This document shows, piece by piece, positions 53,646-64,000 of a stretch of 64,000 nt of DNA (positions within the stretch are counted from its first letter, which is position 1; the number at the start of each line of letters is the position of its first letter). The stretch comes from Proteles cristata cristata. Taxonomy: Eukaryota; Chordata; Mammalia; Carnivora; Hyaenidae. The notes under the pieces are model-generated. The model was not told the DNA's origin and made no database searches. It worked only from the letters and a program-made list of their open reading frames with translations. Position numbers and translations under genes: made by a program. The DNA is taken from NCBI GenBank assembly GCA_017311185.1, contig JAESUZ010005104.1, positions 558,001 to 622,000 on the forward strand, in the 5' to 3' direction.

Positions 53646-55520
53646 ACTTTAAAATCTTCTGATGGAGTGTATTAGAAACTACTTTATAATATGAACTATA
53701 ATGTGGTATCCTGGATTGGATCCTGCAATGGGAAAAGGAACAACTAGTGAAAATTCTAATAATGTGGAATTCCGTTCATAGAAATGTACCAATGTTAGTT
53801 TTCTAATTACATCAAATGTGCCATGGTGGTGTGTGGTGTAAGATGTTAACAGCTGGGGAAACTGGATGAGGGTACATGGGAACTTTTCTGTAAACCTAGT
53901 TATCCCATAGTCAGAAGTTCATTTGAAAAGTTATTTTGTAATAATTGAATATTGGAAAATGTATTATCCTTCATTTCAAAGAATCATGAGACCTTGTTAT
54001 CCTAGTGTCATCAGTGACAATTTTGGTAAGTCACTCTTTCTAATTTCAGTTTCCTGTTGGAGAAAGTAAGTGGAGGGCTTATATGTTCGGGGTCATTTGG
54101 TCTTGAATTTGTTTAATAACTTCCAGTCCTACCACCCTCCAAATGGCATCGGCCATGCGCTGATAGTCTCTGGGTGTGTGGTGATGTGGGGAAGCTATCT
54201 GAAGGCAGGCTCGAGGTTTGCCCAGGAGTTTGGGCATAGATGTGCACATGTTTTATCTGGCAGCCCTATTTTGGAGGGAGGCAGTGAAGCAGGTGTTAGG
54301 TCCATTTTAGAGATTGGAATGCCGAGGCCCAGAGAAGATAATCACCTTGCCTGGTGGCATCCCTTGACTTTTAAGTAGAAGAAGCAGAAACTGGAAACCG
54401 AAGATTGTTCTCTTGAGTCAGGTGCTCTGCCTTTTGCACCACGAGTCCAAAACAAGAAGAAAGAGCTGCATGGCTATGGTTGACTGAGTGGAGATAGATG
54501 TACCATCTGGTGCCCACCTGCGAAGGAGGAGGCATCTTGTCGTTCATGGCTTCCGGCTCCACCAACTTCTTGGGTGGATACTGATGGTGTCCCAGCTCTT
54601 TGGACCTGGCTGAGCAATTCCAGGAGTTAGTGTTTTAGCAGCCTCTTCCGGTGACCTCACCACCCTCTGATTGCGATCAGACAAAAATGGACATTTTAAG
54701 AAACTTGGAAGTCTTGGTAATAATCTTACCTGTCACCTCCTGTGGATTTTGAACCATATGGCTATATTATCTTTTAAGAAGCATTAATAAAAGTTAACAA
54801 TCAGAGCAAGGTATTTTAAAGGTTTCATATAACTAAATGTAAAAATGACAATACTTGTAAAACCCAGAAAGTAACCCTAAAAATGGTTAGGACACACAAT
54901 AAAACAATGTTACAAAAATTCTATCTAGTTCCTGTTGTGTGTTTCTCCTTCATAATCACAGGGTGAGGTGTGATGCCCTTTTTATAGAAAGCGGTACTCA
55001 TATCTCCCTTATTTTACAGATGAAGAGACAGCTTGGAAGAGTAAGTGACTTGCGCCCAGTCACACAGCTAGTAAGTGGCGGAGCCGGTGTTTGAAGCCTG
55101 GGCAAGCTAGAGCTCCCGCTCTGACATTGCACAGCTTCAGTAGGTACTTCATTACCCTCCGCTCCTTTGCCCTCTGTTCCTTCTCCTCTTTCTGCCTGGC
55201 CTTTCCTGACTTTTCAACTTGAACCTCCTTGCCTACCTGCTTTCCTTGTCTTCCTCCCGTAGGCTTGGCCACTGGTGTCACGGTGCTAACTCCCCATCTC
55301 ACCTGCCCACTGTATCCTCGTGAATATCCTTCAGGCAGCTTTATGCTTGGCCTGTCAGGAACTGACAGCGTCCCCTGGCCTTGGTTCTTAGCTGCTGCTA
55401 CTGGTATTGTCCTTGTCGTCATCCTCATCACTACCACCGTCCTCCTCCTACCCCACCCCCATTTCTGAGCATCTGCTGAGCACTAGGTGCACAATAGCTT
55501 AGTGAGCCCTAAGGATAAAC
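53646..55520 (+). other. DGCR2 intron 1, mostly unique
   Basis: MIR-like elements at about 54.30-54.45 kb and 54.98-55.11 kb. The rest is unrecognised. Confidence 0.6.
54980..55110 (+). repeat. MIR SINE
   Basis: CCCTTATTTTACAGATGAAG, AGTAAGTGACTTGCGCCCAG and TCACACAGCTAGTAAGTGGC form the well-conserved MIR core. Confidence 0.75.
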
Positions 55521-55527
55521 CCTACCT

Positions 55528-55694
55528 GGGGCGCCTGGGTGGCTTAGTCGGTTAAGCGTCCGACTTTCGCTTAGGTCATGATCTCGCGGTTCGTGGGTAC
55601 GAGCCCCGCGTCGGGCTCTGCTGACTGCCAGCTCGGAGCCTGGAGCCTGATTCAGTCTGTGACTCCCTCTCACTCTGACCCTCCCCTGCTCACG

Positions 55695-55729
<35 letters not shown>

Positions 55730-55760
55730 AAATAAATAAAACATTAAAAATTTTAAAAAA
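55528..55760 (+). mobile_element. Young felid CanSINE
   Basis: GGGGCGCCTGGGTGGCTTAG head with CCGACTTTCGCTTAGGTCAT and a long CT run; AAACCCTAC lies on both sides. It is the only plus-strand SINE in 46.4-59.9 kb. Confidence 0.93.
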
Positions 55761-55815
55761 AAACCCTACTTTTATTTTTTGAATTTTATTTATTTATTTG
55801 TTTATTTTTATTAGA

Positions 55816-56028
55816 AAATTTTTTTATAGTTTATTTTTGAGACAGAGACAGAACATGAGCAGGGGAGGGGCAGAGAGAGAGAGAGGGAGACACAGAATCT
55901 GAAACAGGCACCAGGCTCTGAGCTAGCTGTCAGCACAGAGCCCAATGTGGGGCTCGAACCCATGAACCGTGAGATCATGACCTGAGCCGAAGTCAGACGC
56001 TTAACCGACTGAGCCACCCAGGCGCCCC
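55816..56028 (-). mobile_element. CanSINE
   Basis: AAATTTTTTTATAGTTTATT start, GAGACAGAGACAGAACATGA, ends ACTGAGCCACCCAGGCGCCC. Only about 55 bp from the oppositely oriented copy at 55528, and inserted in the tail of the next one. Confidence 0.9.
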
Positions 56029-56247
56029 AATGTTTGTTTATTTTTGAGAGGGAGAGAGAGAGACACACACACAGAGCACAAGTGGGGGAGGGGCAGAGAG
56101 AAAGAGACACAATCTGAGGCAGGCTCGAGGCTCCGAGCTCTCTGCACTTTGCCTGATGCAGGGCTCGAACTCAAGGAGCCGTGAGATCATGACCTGAGCC
56201 TAAGTCAGGAGTCTGACACTTAACCGACTGAGCCACCCAGGCGCCCC
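56029..56247 (-). mobile_element. CanSINE
   Basis: AATGTTTGTTTATTTTTGAG start, CACACACAGAGCACAAGTGG, and CTGAGCCACCCAGGCGCCCC end. Contiguous with the preceding SINE, whose insertion probably split its A/T tail. Confidence 0.89.
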
Positions 56248-56492
56248 TTGAGTATTCTTTAATGAGGTTCATTAATGATAAGCTTTGTGCTTATGATAAT
56301 GATAAGCTCTTATGGGGGTTCAAGCAGGTGTCAGAGCTTTGCCTCCACTGAGCTGGCCTAAGGGAAGAACTGGGGCAAATCCCTTTCTGATGCCTGGGCC
56401 TTACTGTCAGTCTACTTTTGGAGTGCCTCAAACTTAGAGGCTGCTTTCCTGCAGGAATTCTTTGGGTGTTAATATTTCCCTTCTGACTTTAA

Positions 56493-56726
56493 TTCTTTGT
56501 TTTGTTTTGTTTTGTTTATTTCTAGGATAGAGAGAGAGAGAGAGAGAGAGACAGCATGAGCAGGGGATGGTCAGAGAGAGAGGGAGTCACAGACTCTGAA
56601 ACAGGCTCCAGGCTCTGAGCTGGCAGTCAGCACAGAGCCCGACGAGGGGCTCGAACCCACGAACCGCGAGATCATGACCTAAGCGAAAGTCAGACGCTTA
56701 ACCGACTAAGCCACCCAGGCGCCCCT
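56493..56726 (-). mobile_element. Young felid CanSINE
   Basis: (TTTTG)n start, GACCTAAGCGAAAGTCAGAC, CTAAGCCACCCAGGCGCCCC end. CCCTTCTGACTTTAA (56478-56492) and CCCTTCCGACTTTAA (56727-56741) are the duplication. Confidence 0.93.
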
Positions 56727-57585
56727 CCCTTCCGACTTTAAAATCTCTCCATGTCTTATCTGTGTTGGTGAGGGTTAGGTACAACCCATTGTCCCCTCAT
56801 TTTACACATAGGAAGCTGGCTCCAGGAGGGATATGAAGAGACCTCATCTTGTTTTCTCTAAGTGGAGATAGTAATATAACTGACCTTAGAGGATTGTTAA
56901 CTGTATCCAGGGAAATAAGGTTTAGGTTGTTTGTTTAATTTTCAAGTTGTGGTTAAAAAAAACAACACATAAAATACACCATCTTAACCATTTTTAAGTG
57001 TAGAGTACAGTAGTCTTAACTAAATGCACCCTGTTGTGTAACAGATCTTGAACTTTTTCATCTTGCAAAACTGGAACTCTACCCACTGAACAACAACTTC
57101 CCTCTTCCTCCTCAACTCAGCCCCTAGCATTCTATTTTCTAAGAGTTTGACTACTTTAGAAACCTCATATTATTGGAAGCATACAGTATTTGTCTTTTTG
57201 TGATTGGTTTATTTCATGGTTCTTCAAGATTCATCCATGTTGTGGCATGACAGCATTTCCTTTTTTAAGACAAATGATATTTGATTGTATGAATATACCA
57301 CATTTTCTTTATCCATTCATCTGTGAGCCATTTAGGTTGCTTCTGCCTCTTGACTACTGTAAATAATGCTGTGGTGAACATGGGCATATAAATATCTCTT
57401 TGAGATTCTGTTTTCAGTTCTTTTGGATACATGTCTAGAATTGGGTTTGAGGATCATATGGTAATTCTCTTTTTAATGTGGGACTCCACACTATTTTCCA
57501 TGGTGACTGCACCATTTTACAACCCTACCAGTAGTGTACAAGGCTTCTAATTTCTCTGTATCCTTGCCAGTGCTCGTTATTTTAT

Positions 57586-57825
57586 TTTCTTTCTTTTTTT
57601 AATTTTTGAGAGAGAGAGAGCATGGGCATGTCCAAGTTGGGGAGAGGAATGGGGTGGGGGGAGAGAGAGAGACAGAGAGAGAGAATGAGAATGAGAGAGA
57701 ATATTAAGCAGGTTTCATGCTCCACGTGGAGCCTGACATGGGGCTGGATGCAATGACCCTGGGATCATGACCTGATCTGAAATCAAGAGTTGGACACTCA
57801 ACTCATTGAGCCACCCATGTATCCC
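57586..57825 (-). mobile_element. CanSINE, old
   Basis: TTTTTTAATTTTTGAGAGAG start, extra GA-rich sequence, GGGATCATGACCTGATCTGA and TTGAGCCACCCATGTATCCC end, inside antisense LINE-1. Confidence 0.82.
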
Positions 57826-59042
57826 TACACTTGTTATTTTCTATTTATTTATTTTGATAGTAGCCATCCTAAAGTGTATGGAGTAATATCTTGTTACAGT
57901 TTTAATTTGGATTCCCCTAATGATTAGTGGTGTTCAGCATCTTATCACAATCATGTTGGCCATTTATATATTTTCTTTGGAGAAATGTCTAATTCAAGTC
58001 CTTCGACCATTTTTAAATTGGATGGTTGTGTTTTGTTGAATTGTAAGAGTTCTTTATATATGTTGGATATTAATCCGTTATCAGATACATGATTTGCAGA
58101 TTTTTTTCCCCATTCTGTAAGGTTGCCTTTTTACTTTGTTATTTCTTTAAGTTTAATCAAGTTTATTTTTGTCTACTCTTGATTTTGTTGTCTGTGCTTT
58201 GGTATCTCATCTAAGAAATCACTTCTAAATCCAGTGTTGTAAAGCTTTTGTCTTGTATTTTCTTCTAAGTGTTTTATTGTTTTAGGTCCTACATTGATCC
58301 ATTTTGATTAACTTTTTGTACATAGTGTTAGGTAAGAGTTTAAGTTCATTCTTTTGTATATGGATATTGTCCCAGCATTATTTGTTGAAAAGATTGTCCT
58401 TTCTTCATTGAATAATCTAGGAACCCTTGTCAAAAATCATTTGGCGATATATGTGTGGATTTATTTCAGGGCTCTTTATTCTAATTCATTGGCTTAAATA
58501 TCTGTATTTATGCCAGTAGCACGCTGTTTTGATTATTGTAGTTTTGTAAGATGTTTGGAAATCAGCAAGTGTGAGGCCTTCAGCTTTATTTTTCTTCCTC
58601 AAGATTGTTTTGGCTATTTGGGGTAATTGGAAATGAAAATATCATTTCCATATTAATATTAAGATAAAGATTTTTCTATCTTGGCAAAAATATCATTGGT
58701 ATTTTGGTAAGGAGTGCATTGAATCTGTAGATTGCTTGGGTCATAGTGACATCTTAAGTTTTCCATTCCCTGAACAAAGGATATCTTTCCATTTTTTGTG
58801 TTCTTTTTAATTTCATCAGTGTTTTGTAGTTTTTTGTATATTGGTATTTCATCTCTTTGGGTTAAGTTTATTCCTACGTATTTTGTTCTTTTCTATATTC
58901 TTGTAAGAGGAATTGTTTTTAATTTCCTTTTCAAGATGTTCATTGTTAGTGTATAGAAATACAGCTGATTTTAGTTTGTTGATTTTTGTGTCCTATTGCG
59001 CTGTTGAATTCATTCTAACACTTTTTTTTGGTGGAATCTTTA

Positions 59043-59258
59043 TTTTTTTTAATGTTTATTTTATTTTTGAGAAAGAGAGAGAGAGACAGAGCGTTAGTGT
59101 GGGAGAGGCAGAGAAAGAGGGAGACACAGAATCTGAAGCAGGCTCCAGGTTCTGAGCTGTTAGCACAGAGCCCGATGCAGGGCTTGAACACATGAACTGT
59201 GAGATCATGAGCCGAGCTGAAGTTAAACGGTTAATCAGCCGAGCCACCCAGGCACCCC
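59043..59258 (-). mobile_element. CanSINE in LINE-1
   Basis: TTTTTTTTAATGTTTATTTT start and CCGAGCCACCCAGGCACCCC end; the 16-bp duplication TTTGGTGGAATCTTTA is at 59027-59042 and 59259-59274. Confidence 0.93.
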
Positions 59259-59685
59259 TTTGGTGGAATCTTTAGACGTAACATATAAGATCGTGTCATC
59301 TGCAAACAGATGTAATTTTACTTTTTCCTTTCCAATTTGGATGTCTTTTATTTCTTTCTTTCTTTTTTTTTTTTTTGCCTAATTGTACTAGCTAGGACTT
59401 CTAGTGCTTTGTTGAATAGAAGATTGAACTTTATGAGAAACAGCCAGATGTTTTTTTCAAAGTGGTTATGCTATCTTAACATTTCTATCAGTATTGTGTA
59501 AGAGTTCCAGTTGCTCTATAATCTCACCAACATTTTATGTTGTCAGACTTTTTAAGTTTAGCCTTTCATTTTGTGGTTCCTATTGTGGTTTTAATTGCCT
59601 TTCCCTGTGAGTGATGATGTTGAACGCTTTTTCACGTCCTTGTTAGCCATTCATGTATCTTCTTTTGAGAAGTGTCTGTTCAAAT

Positions 59686-59909
59686 CTTTTTTTTTTAATT
59701 TTTATTTTTCAGAGAGAGAGAGACCGAGAGACAGAGAGAGCATGAGCAGGGGAGGGGCAGAGAGAGAGGGGGAGAGAGAGAATCCCAAGCACGCTTTGCA
59801 CCCTCAGTATGGAGCCCTATGTGGGGCTCAAACTCACAAACTGTGAGATCATGACCTGACCCAAAATAATGAGTTGGACAGTTAACTGACTGAACTACCC
59901 AGGCACCCC
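59686..59909 (-). mobile_element. CanSINE
   Basis: T-tract, GAGAGAGAGAGACCGAGAGA, TGTGAGATCATGACCTGACC, TGAACTACCCAGGCACCCCT end. Lies 30 bp from an oppositely oriented copy. Confidence 0.87.
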
Positions 59910-59938
59910 TGCTTATCCGTACTTTTAGAAGAGTCTGG

Positions 59939-60139
59939 GAGCGCCTGGGTGGCCCCGTCAGTTAAGTGTCTGACTTTGGCTCAGGTCTTGATCTCACGGT
60001 TTGTGGGTTCAAGCCCTGCATCAGGCTGTATGCTGACAGCTCAGTGCCTGGAGCCTCTTTCAGATTCTATGTCTCTCTCTGTCTCTGCCCCTCCCCCACT
60101 CCTGCTCTGTCTGTCTCAAAAATGATTAAACTACAAAAG
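59939..60139 (+). mobile_element. CanSINE
   Basis: GGAGCGCCTGGGTGGCCCCG head, GTTTGTGGGTTCAAGCCCTG, CT-rich segment, CTCAAAAATGATTAAACTAC tail. Confidence 0.87.
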
Positions 60140-60169
60140 AAAAGAAAAGGATCTGTGTTTCCTAATTTA

Positions 60170-60960
60170 GTACCCTAGAATTCTTCTTTTTGGTATATCA
60201 TTCTTTGAGCTTTGACGGATGTGGTCATGTACATAATCTCACACTGAAGATGCAGAGCACAGTTCATCACCCCCAAATTCCCACATGCTGCCACCTTATA
60301 CCTAGCACCTCTTTCTACATTGAGGTTTCCACCTGGCAACCACTGATTTTATGACAAATTTCAGTTTATAACATTGTTTTCTTTTATAGGTCATGCTTTT
60401 AGAGATGCTTTTAGCATTTTGCCTAACCCAGGTTCACAAAGATTTTATTTTTTTCTGCTAGAAGTTTTATAGTGTTAGATTTTACATGTAAATCTTTGGT
60501 CTCTTTTGAGTTAATTTCTATATCCTATGTGAGGAATGGCTCGAGGTTCCATTTTTGTTTTGTGAATGTGTTTTTCCCACCACCACTTGCTGAGAGATTC
60601 TTTTTTCCATTGAGTTGTCTTTGCACCTTTCTCAAAAATCAATTGTCCAGGGGTGCCCGGGTGGCTCAGTGGTTGAGTAACGGACTTTGTCTCAGGGCAT
60701 GATCTCACAGTTTGTGAATTCAAGCCCACATTGGGTTTGCTGCTATTAGCACAGAGCCTGGTTTGGATCCTCTGCCTCCCTCTCTCTTTCTGCCCCTCTC
60801 CCGCTTGCACTCCCTCGCTCTCAAAAATAAAAACATAAATGTTAAAAAAAAAATCAGTTGGCCACATTTGTGTGGGTCTATTTCTAGGCTCTGTATTCTG
60901 TTCCATTGATCTATGTATCTTTACTGAGCTTTTGATCAAATAAGTTTTAAATTTTGAAGT
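60170..60960 (-). mobile_element. Old LINE-1 fragment, antisense, with SINE
   Basis: CACCTGGCAACCACTGATTT, GAAGTTTTATAGTGTTAGAT, TTTGAGTTAATTTCTATATC and CTGTTCCATTGATCTATGTA are antisense LINE-1 phrases; the SINE at 60651 splits it. Confidence 0.65.
60651..60850 (+). mobile_element. CanSINE, diverged
   Basis: GGGGTGCCCGGGTGGCTCAG head, CTCTCAAAAATAAAAACATA tail. AAATCAATTGTCCA and AAATCAGTTGGCCA flank it. Confidence 0.88.
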
Positions 60961-61029
60961 TTTCAGTTTTTTCTTTTATGGTTCGCTCTTTCTGTTTCTC
61001 TAAGAACGGCTGCCCCAAGGTAGTAAAGA

Positions 61030-61150
61030 TCTTCTGCTTCATTACCAAACTTTGAACTCTGTGAAGGCAGAGACCTTGTATATCTTATTCTGCTCCTCTT
61101 GCTTGCGTCTAGCACAGCACCTGGCCCCTCGGAGGCACAAGGCAGTGCTA
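61030..61150. repeat. MIR/L2-like fragment (tentative)
   Basis: CTCTGTGAAGGCAGAGACCT and CTAGCACAGCACCTGGCCCC are typical of ancient antisense L2/MIR 3' sequence. Confidence 0.5.
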
Positions 61151-61187
61151 GCACATTTGTCTTAAGGATTAAAATATAATAATATAG

Positions 61188-61396
61188 GGGGTTCCTGGGT
61201 GGCTCAGTCAGTTAAGCATCTAACCCTTGGTTTTGGCTTAGGTCATGATCCCAGGGTTGTGGGATCATGGGCTCTGTGCTGATAGCATAGAGCCTGCTTG
61301 GGATTCTCTCTCCTTTTCTCTGCCCCTCCCCTATCTGTGCTCCCCAGTGTGCGCTCTCTGTCTCTCTCTCTCTCAAAATAAAGAAACTTAAAAACA
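61188..61396 (+). mobile_element. CanSINE, diverged
   Basis: GGGGGTTCCTGGGTGGCTCA head, TAACCCTTGGTTTTGGCTTA, CT-rich segment, TCTCAAAATAAAGAAACTTA tail. Confidence 0.88.
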
Positions 61397-61399
61397 AAT

Positions 61400-64000
61400 G
61401 TAATAACATATTGGAGGCATTTGACACACTGCCTGGCACATGCGAAATGAACATGTAAGAATATCATTTTGCTTCAGTTGTTTCTCTTGAAATGAACTGG
61501 TTGTACTATGGTTGTCATCAAAATGTGGTGTGAGTGGTGGAAGAAACTGCCAATAAATTTTACATCAGAGGTGAGATAGCTATTATTCCTGCCCTGTCTC
61601 ACCCTCTCGTCTTGATCTTATTCACAAATTTAAACCCCCACCCCCACCCCAAACTCCATAAAATCTAGACTGCAGGTTGTTGTTCTTTGCTTGAAAGTGT
61701 CATTCATTTAATAGAGATGCCTGGTGACTCTGCCTGTCCTTCCTTTTTCAGCTTATCTAGTCACATCCTTTTCCATTGGGTCTCTCCCTCCTCTTCTAAG
61801 ATAGCTTACTTTAAGCAGGGCCTTCTTTCCCAAACATCTACCTCCGGAAGCCGGAGGACAAGGCAAGGCAGGTGGACCAGTGTCTCAGTTGGGTGGATAG
61901 AAAATAGTAAGTCACTTCATCTCCTGGATGTAGAAAATGCTTGCAACTTATAAAAGATAAATATTGAAGTTTGTCACTGTACTGATGTGGTGTTCTCTGG
62001 CATCAACCTTGTGACACCTTGGCTGATAGGACAAAGCGGCTTCCCCTTTGTTTGGCAGCCCTTCTCCTGTTGGCTCTCACGGGAGAGCTGGGTCACCTGC
62101 CTGCCCCTGCCAGAAGGAGCAGGGGATGGCCTAGCTCAGATTCGGCAGTCAGATGAGTCTCTCCTGTCCGTGGAGGGCTGACTGAGGGTGATTATCCGTG
62201 ATTCACCTTCTGCCCCAGGGCTATTTGCAAATGGGTTTGGTGGTCACCTATCTAGGGAGCTACTGGCATTTGGGAAGGCATATCGAAGAATTTTGGTTGT
62301 ATTTCAAAACCACAATATTTTGATATATGTCCATCCCTGCACAGGTCCCTGTGCAGCAATCAGACATTCCTTGTCCCTGGGGGTTTGTATTGCCGACCTC
62401 CATGGAGGCACTGCGTTTCATAAGTCTGTGTTTTCTGTCTTAACAAAGAGAAAATGGGTCAGAATCAGCAAGTTTGGGCCCAGCCCTCTGAGGAGGGATG
62501 GGTTAGCCATGCCCCAAATCAGAATGCAGGGCGTCCTATTTGGGATGGCTGTGATGCCCCACCTCGTTCCTGATTCCCTCTTAACCAAGTTGGCTTTGAG
62601 ATAGAGATCTTCATGAAAGAGCTAGAGCCAGGTTTCTGGTTCCTGTTGTGCTGCTGTCAACTTACCATAGGACATGGAGCCAGGCAGGTCAGCCCTTTTG
62701 TGAAGTGAGCTGAGCAGATCAGATGGGTTTTCCAATAAATATAGCAGTCTCTGGCCTTCCTAATTTAAATTTTACTAGTAAAACTTCCTTACTGTAGTTT
62801 TCGCAAGTCACACACATCCCACTCCCTCTTGGACACTAGGCCGTTGTGTGTGAGAATCACAGGGTCAGCTGGTCTCTGAGCTTGGAGTGTGACATGCAGA
62901 TGCTTGTCCTTCCTGCTCCAACCCTAATGCCTGCCAGAGCCGAGGGGTGCCCAGGCCTCCCATTAACAGCAGCTTTACCTGGGCTTTGGTGCTGAGCCCA
63001 GCGGCAGGCTGTGTTGTGCAAAGCCCCTCATCCCAGCTTCCTGTTCACAGCCTCCCTGTCCCCAGGTGGGGCCCTCCGAGAGCCTTTGCCTCTTGAGAGG
63101 GCTTCAGAATTGTTCCAAAGGGCGGGAAACGTGAAACTTCAGCAACCAAGAACTGCTGCATTGTGCCAGGAAGCAGGGAGGTTACGGGCGAGCTCTCTGG
63201 GGCCATGAAGGATCAGCCACTTCGAGGGCCAATGGGGTTGCAAGGGGTTCGGTAGGAACTGCTGAGCCAGGGATCCCAAGTACCTGAATGGGGAGGGGTC
63301 GTTGGAGGAAGGCTAGACGTGGCCTTTTGCCTCACAAAAGGGCAAATGGTATTTAGAACTCTGTAGAGAAGGCAAGGAGTGTGTAGTATGATCACAGTTT
63401 ATTCTAGAATGATCTCTTGGGGACCGTTCTGACTGCCTGCTAATGCTGTCCTCATCTCCTAGATCTGCCCTCCCAGATGCATTTTCTGTCCTGCTGCTAA
63501 TCAGTGTTCTGATGAAGGTCCCCACTGTTTGCAGTGTTCATTCCTGGAGCCATAGTGCATCCCATGAAGCCAGCTTGCCCTGAAGTACTTTTTGGTCTTA
63601 ATCTCCTGCTGGGCCCCAGCCAAGCAGAGAGCTCCTTTCCTGCTTTGGTAGCACCTGTCCAGGCTGCGCCCTTGGCCTGTAGGCCTTCCCCATGGTCTCT
63701 GGCGGTTCACATGGCTGCCCATCCTGAGGTCTCATTCAAGCCCTTTATTCTTCCCCTCTTACTTCAGGACACAGGTGACTCTTCTTCAGAAGGCCTTCTG
63801 AAGGAGTGGCCTGTGTTTTGTATTTTTAATGATCTTTGTTGTCGACAGTAGTCTCTGTCCCCTCCTGAAGGTGTACAGAGCAGACATGTCTGGCCCAAGT
63901 TCTAGCCAGGGAACCAAATTCCTGATGTGGTGCTGGACAGGACCCAGTGTCCCAGGGGAACCGTTCTCCTAGAGCTGTCCTGTCACTTGCATGGCAGGGC
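61400..64000 (+). other. DGCR2 intron 1, unique distal part
   Basis: No SINE or LINE recognised in 2.6 kb. A 138-codon open frame at 62188-62604 has no recognisable domain, no SINE or other repeat origin, and no splice-site support, so it is not called a gene. The window ends within the intron. Confidence 0.6.

Larger units (their letters stand above)
56930..59680 (-). mobile_element. Old LINE-1 3' region, antisense, with nested SINEs
   Basis: Long T-rich run of antisense LINE-1: GGTTGCTTCTGCCTCTTGAC, CTACCAGTAGTGTACAAGGC, CATCCTAAAGTGTATGGAGT, ATTAATCCGTTATCAGATAC, GTCCCAGCATTATTTGTTGA, ATCTGTAGATTGCTTGGGTC and TTTCATCTCTTTGGGTTAAG. SINEs at 57586 and 59043 interrupt it. Boundaries are approximate; more than one element may be present, as 59.48-59.68 kb repeats an end-like phrase. 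Confidence 0.75.

Noticed and set aside
62188..62604. 138-codon open frame in the distal DGCR2 intron
   Set aside because: No recognisable motif, no codon or splice evidence. I leave it as intron, but it is the least explained frame in the intron and could be compared with other carnivores.
1..64000. CRISPR arrays, operons, insertion sequences, prophage or bacterial defence systems
   Set aside because: The DNA is mammalian: spliced genes, SINE/LINE/LTR repeats and CpG islands. Tandem repeats present are microsatellites, SINE tails and one 25-bp minisatellite.

Overview
This window is mammalian genomic DNA from a cat-family carnivore, or a very close relative. About forty tRNA-Lys-derived CanSINE copies of the felid type (head GGCGCCTGGGTGGCTCAGTC, CT-rich tail, then AAATAAA-type A tail) fill it, and two recently inserted LINE-1 3' ends are bounded by clear target-site duplications. 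The protein-coding content is a block of the region syntenic to human chromosome 22q11.2 (the DiGeorge/velocardiofacial interval), in inverted orientation: GSC2 (+), ESS2/DGCR14 (+), TSSK2 (-), TSSK1 (-), DGCR2 (+, first coding exon only). Gene names come from recognising the translated proteins; no database search was run.

Layout. 1-10.6 kb is gene-free and repeat-dense: old LINE-1 ORF2 and 3' pieces, MaLR-like LTR remnants, many CanSINEs, and an RPL17 processed pseudogene broken by nested SINEs. 10.6-15.3 kb is largely unique with few repeats. 15.3-17.8 kb holds GSC2 in a CpG island: three coding exons with a complete K50 homeodomain, but with reading-frame changes in exon 1 and a shifted second-exon acceptor. 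20.4-30.8 kb holds ESS2, ten coding exons and an inferred 477-residue protein, starting in a CpG-island promoter with CRE, ZNF143-like and NRF1-like motifs. 32.5-39.7 kb holds two intact intronless testis-specific serine/threonine kinases, TSSK2 (358 aa) and TSSK1 (367 aa), both on the minus strand. They share an upstream segment with a perfectly conserved inverted repeat. 42.1-42.9 kb is the DGCR2 CpG-island promoter, leader and signal-peptide exon. 42.7-64 kb is read as DGCR2 intron 1: unique sequence to 46.4 kb, then SINE- and LINE-rich to 61.4 kb, then unique again.

How the genes relate. ESS2 is a ubiquitous nuclear spliceosome-associated protein. GSC2 is a goosecoid-class repressor homeodomain protein. 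TSSK1 and TSSK2 are haploid germ-cell kinases. DGCR2 is a single-pass membrane adhesion-receptor-like protein. They are syntenic but not a pathway. ESS2 and TSSK2 converge tail to tail, and TSSK1 and DGCR2 diverge head to head across about 2.7 kb. No wholly new system was found. The most interesting items are the GSC2 exon 1 frame change, the TSSK promoter inverted repeat, the intact TSSK1 locus, and the DGCR2 leader with its 25-bp tandem repeat and a four-codon upstream ORF abutting the start codon.
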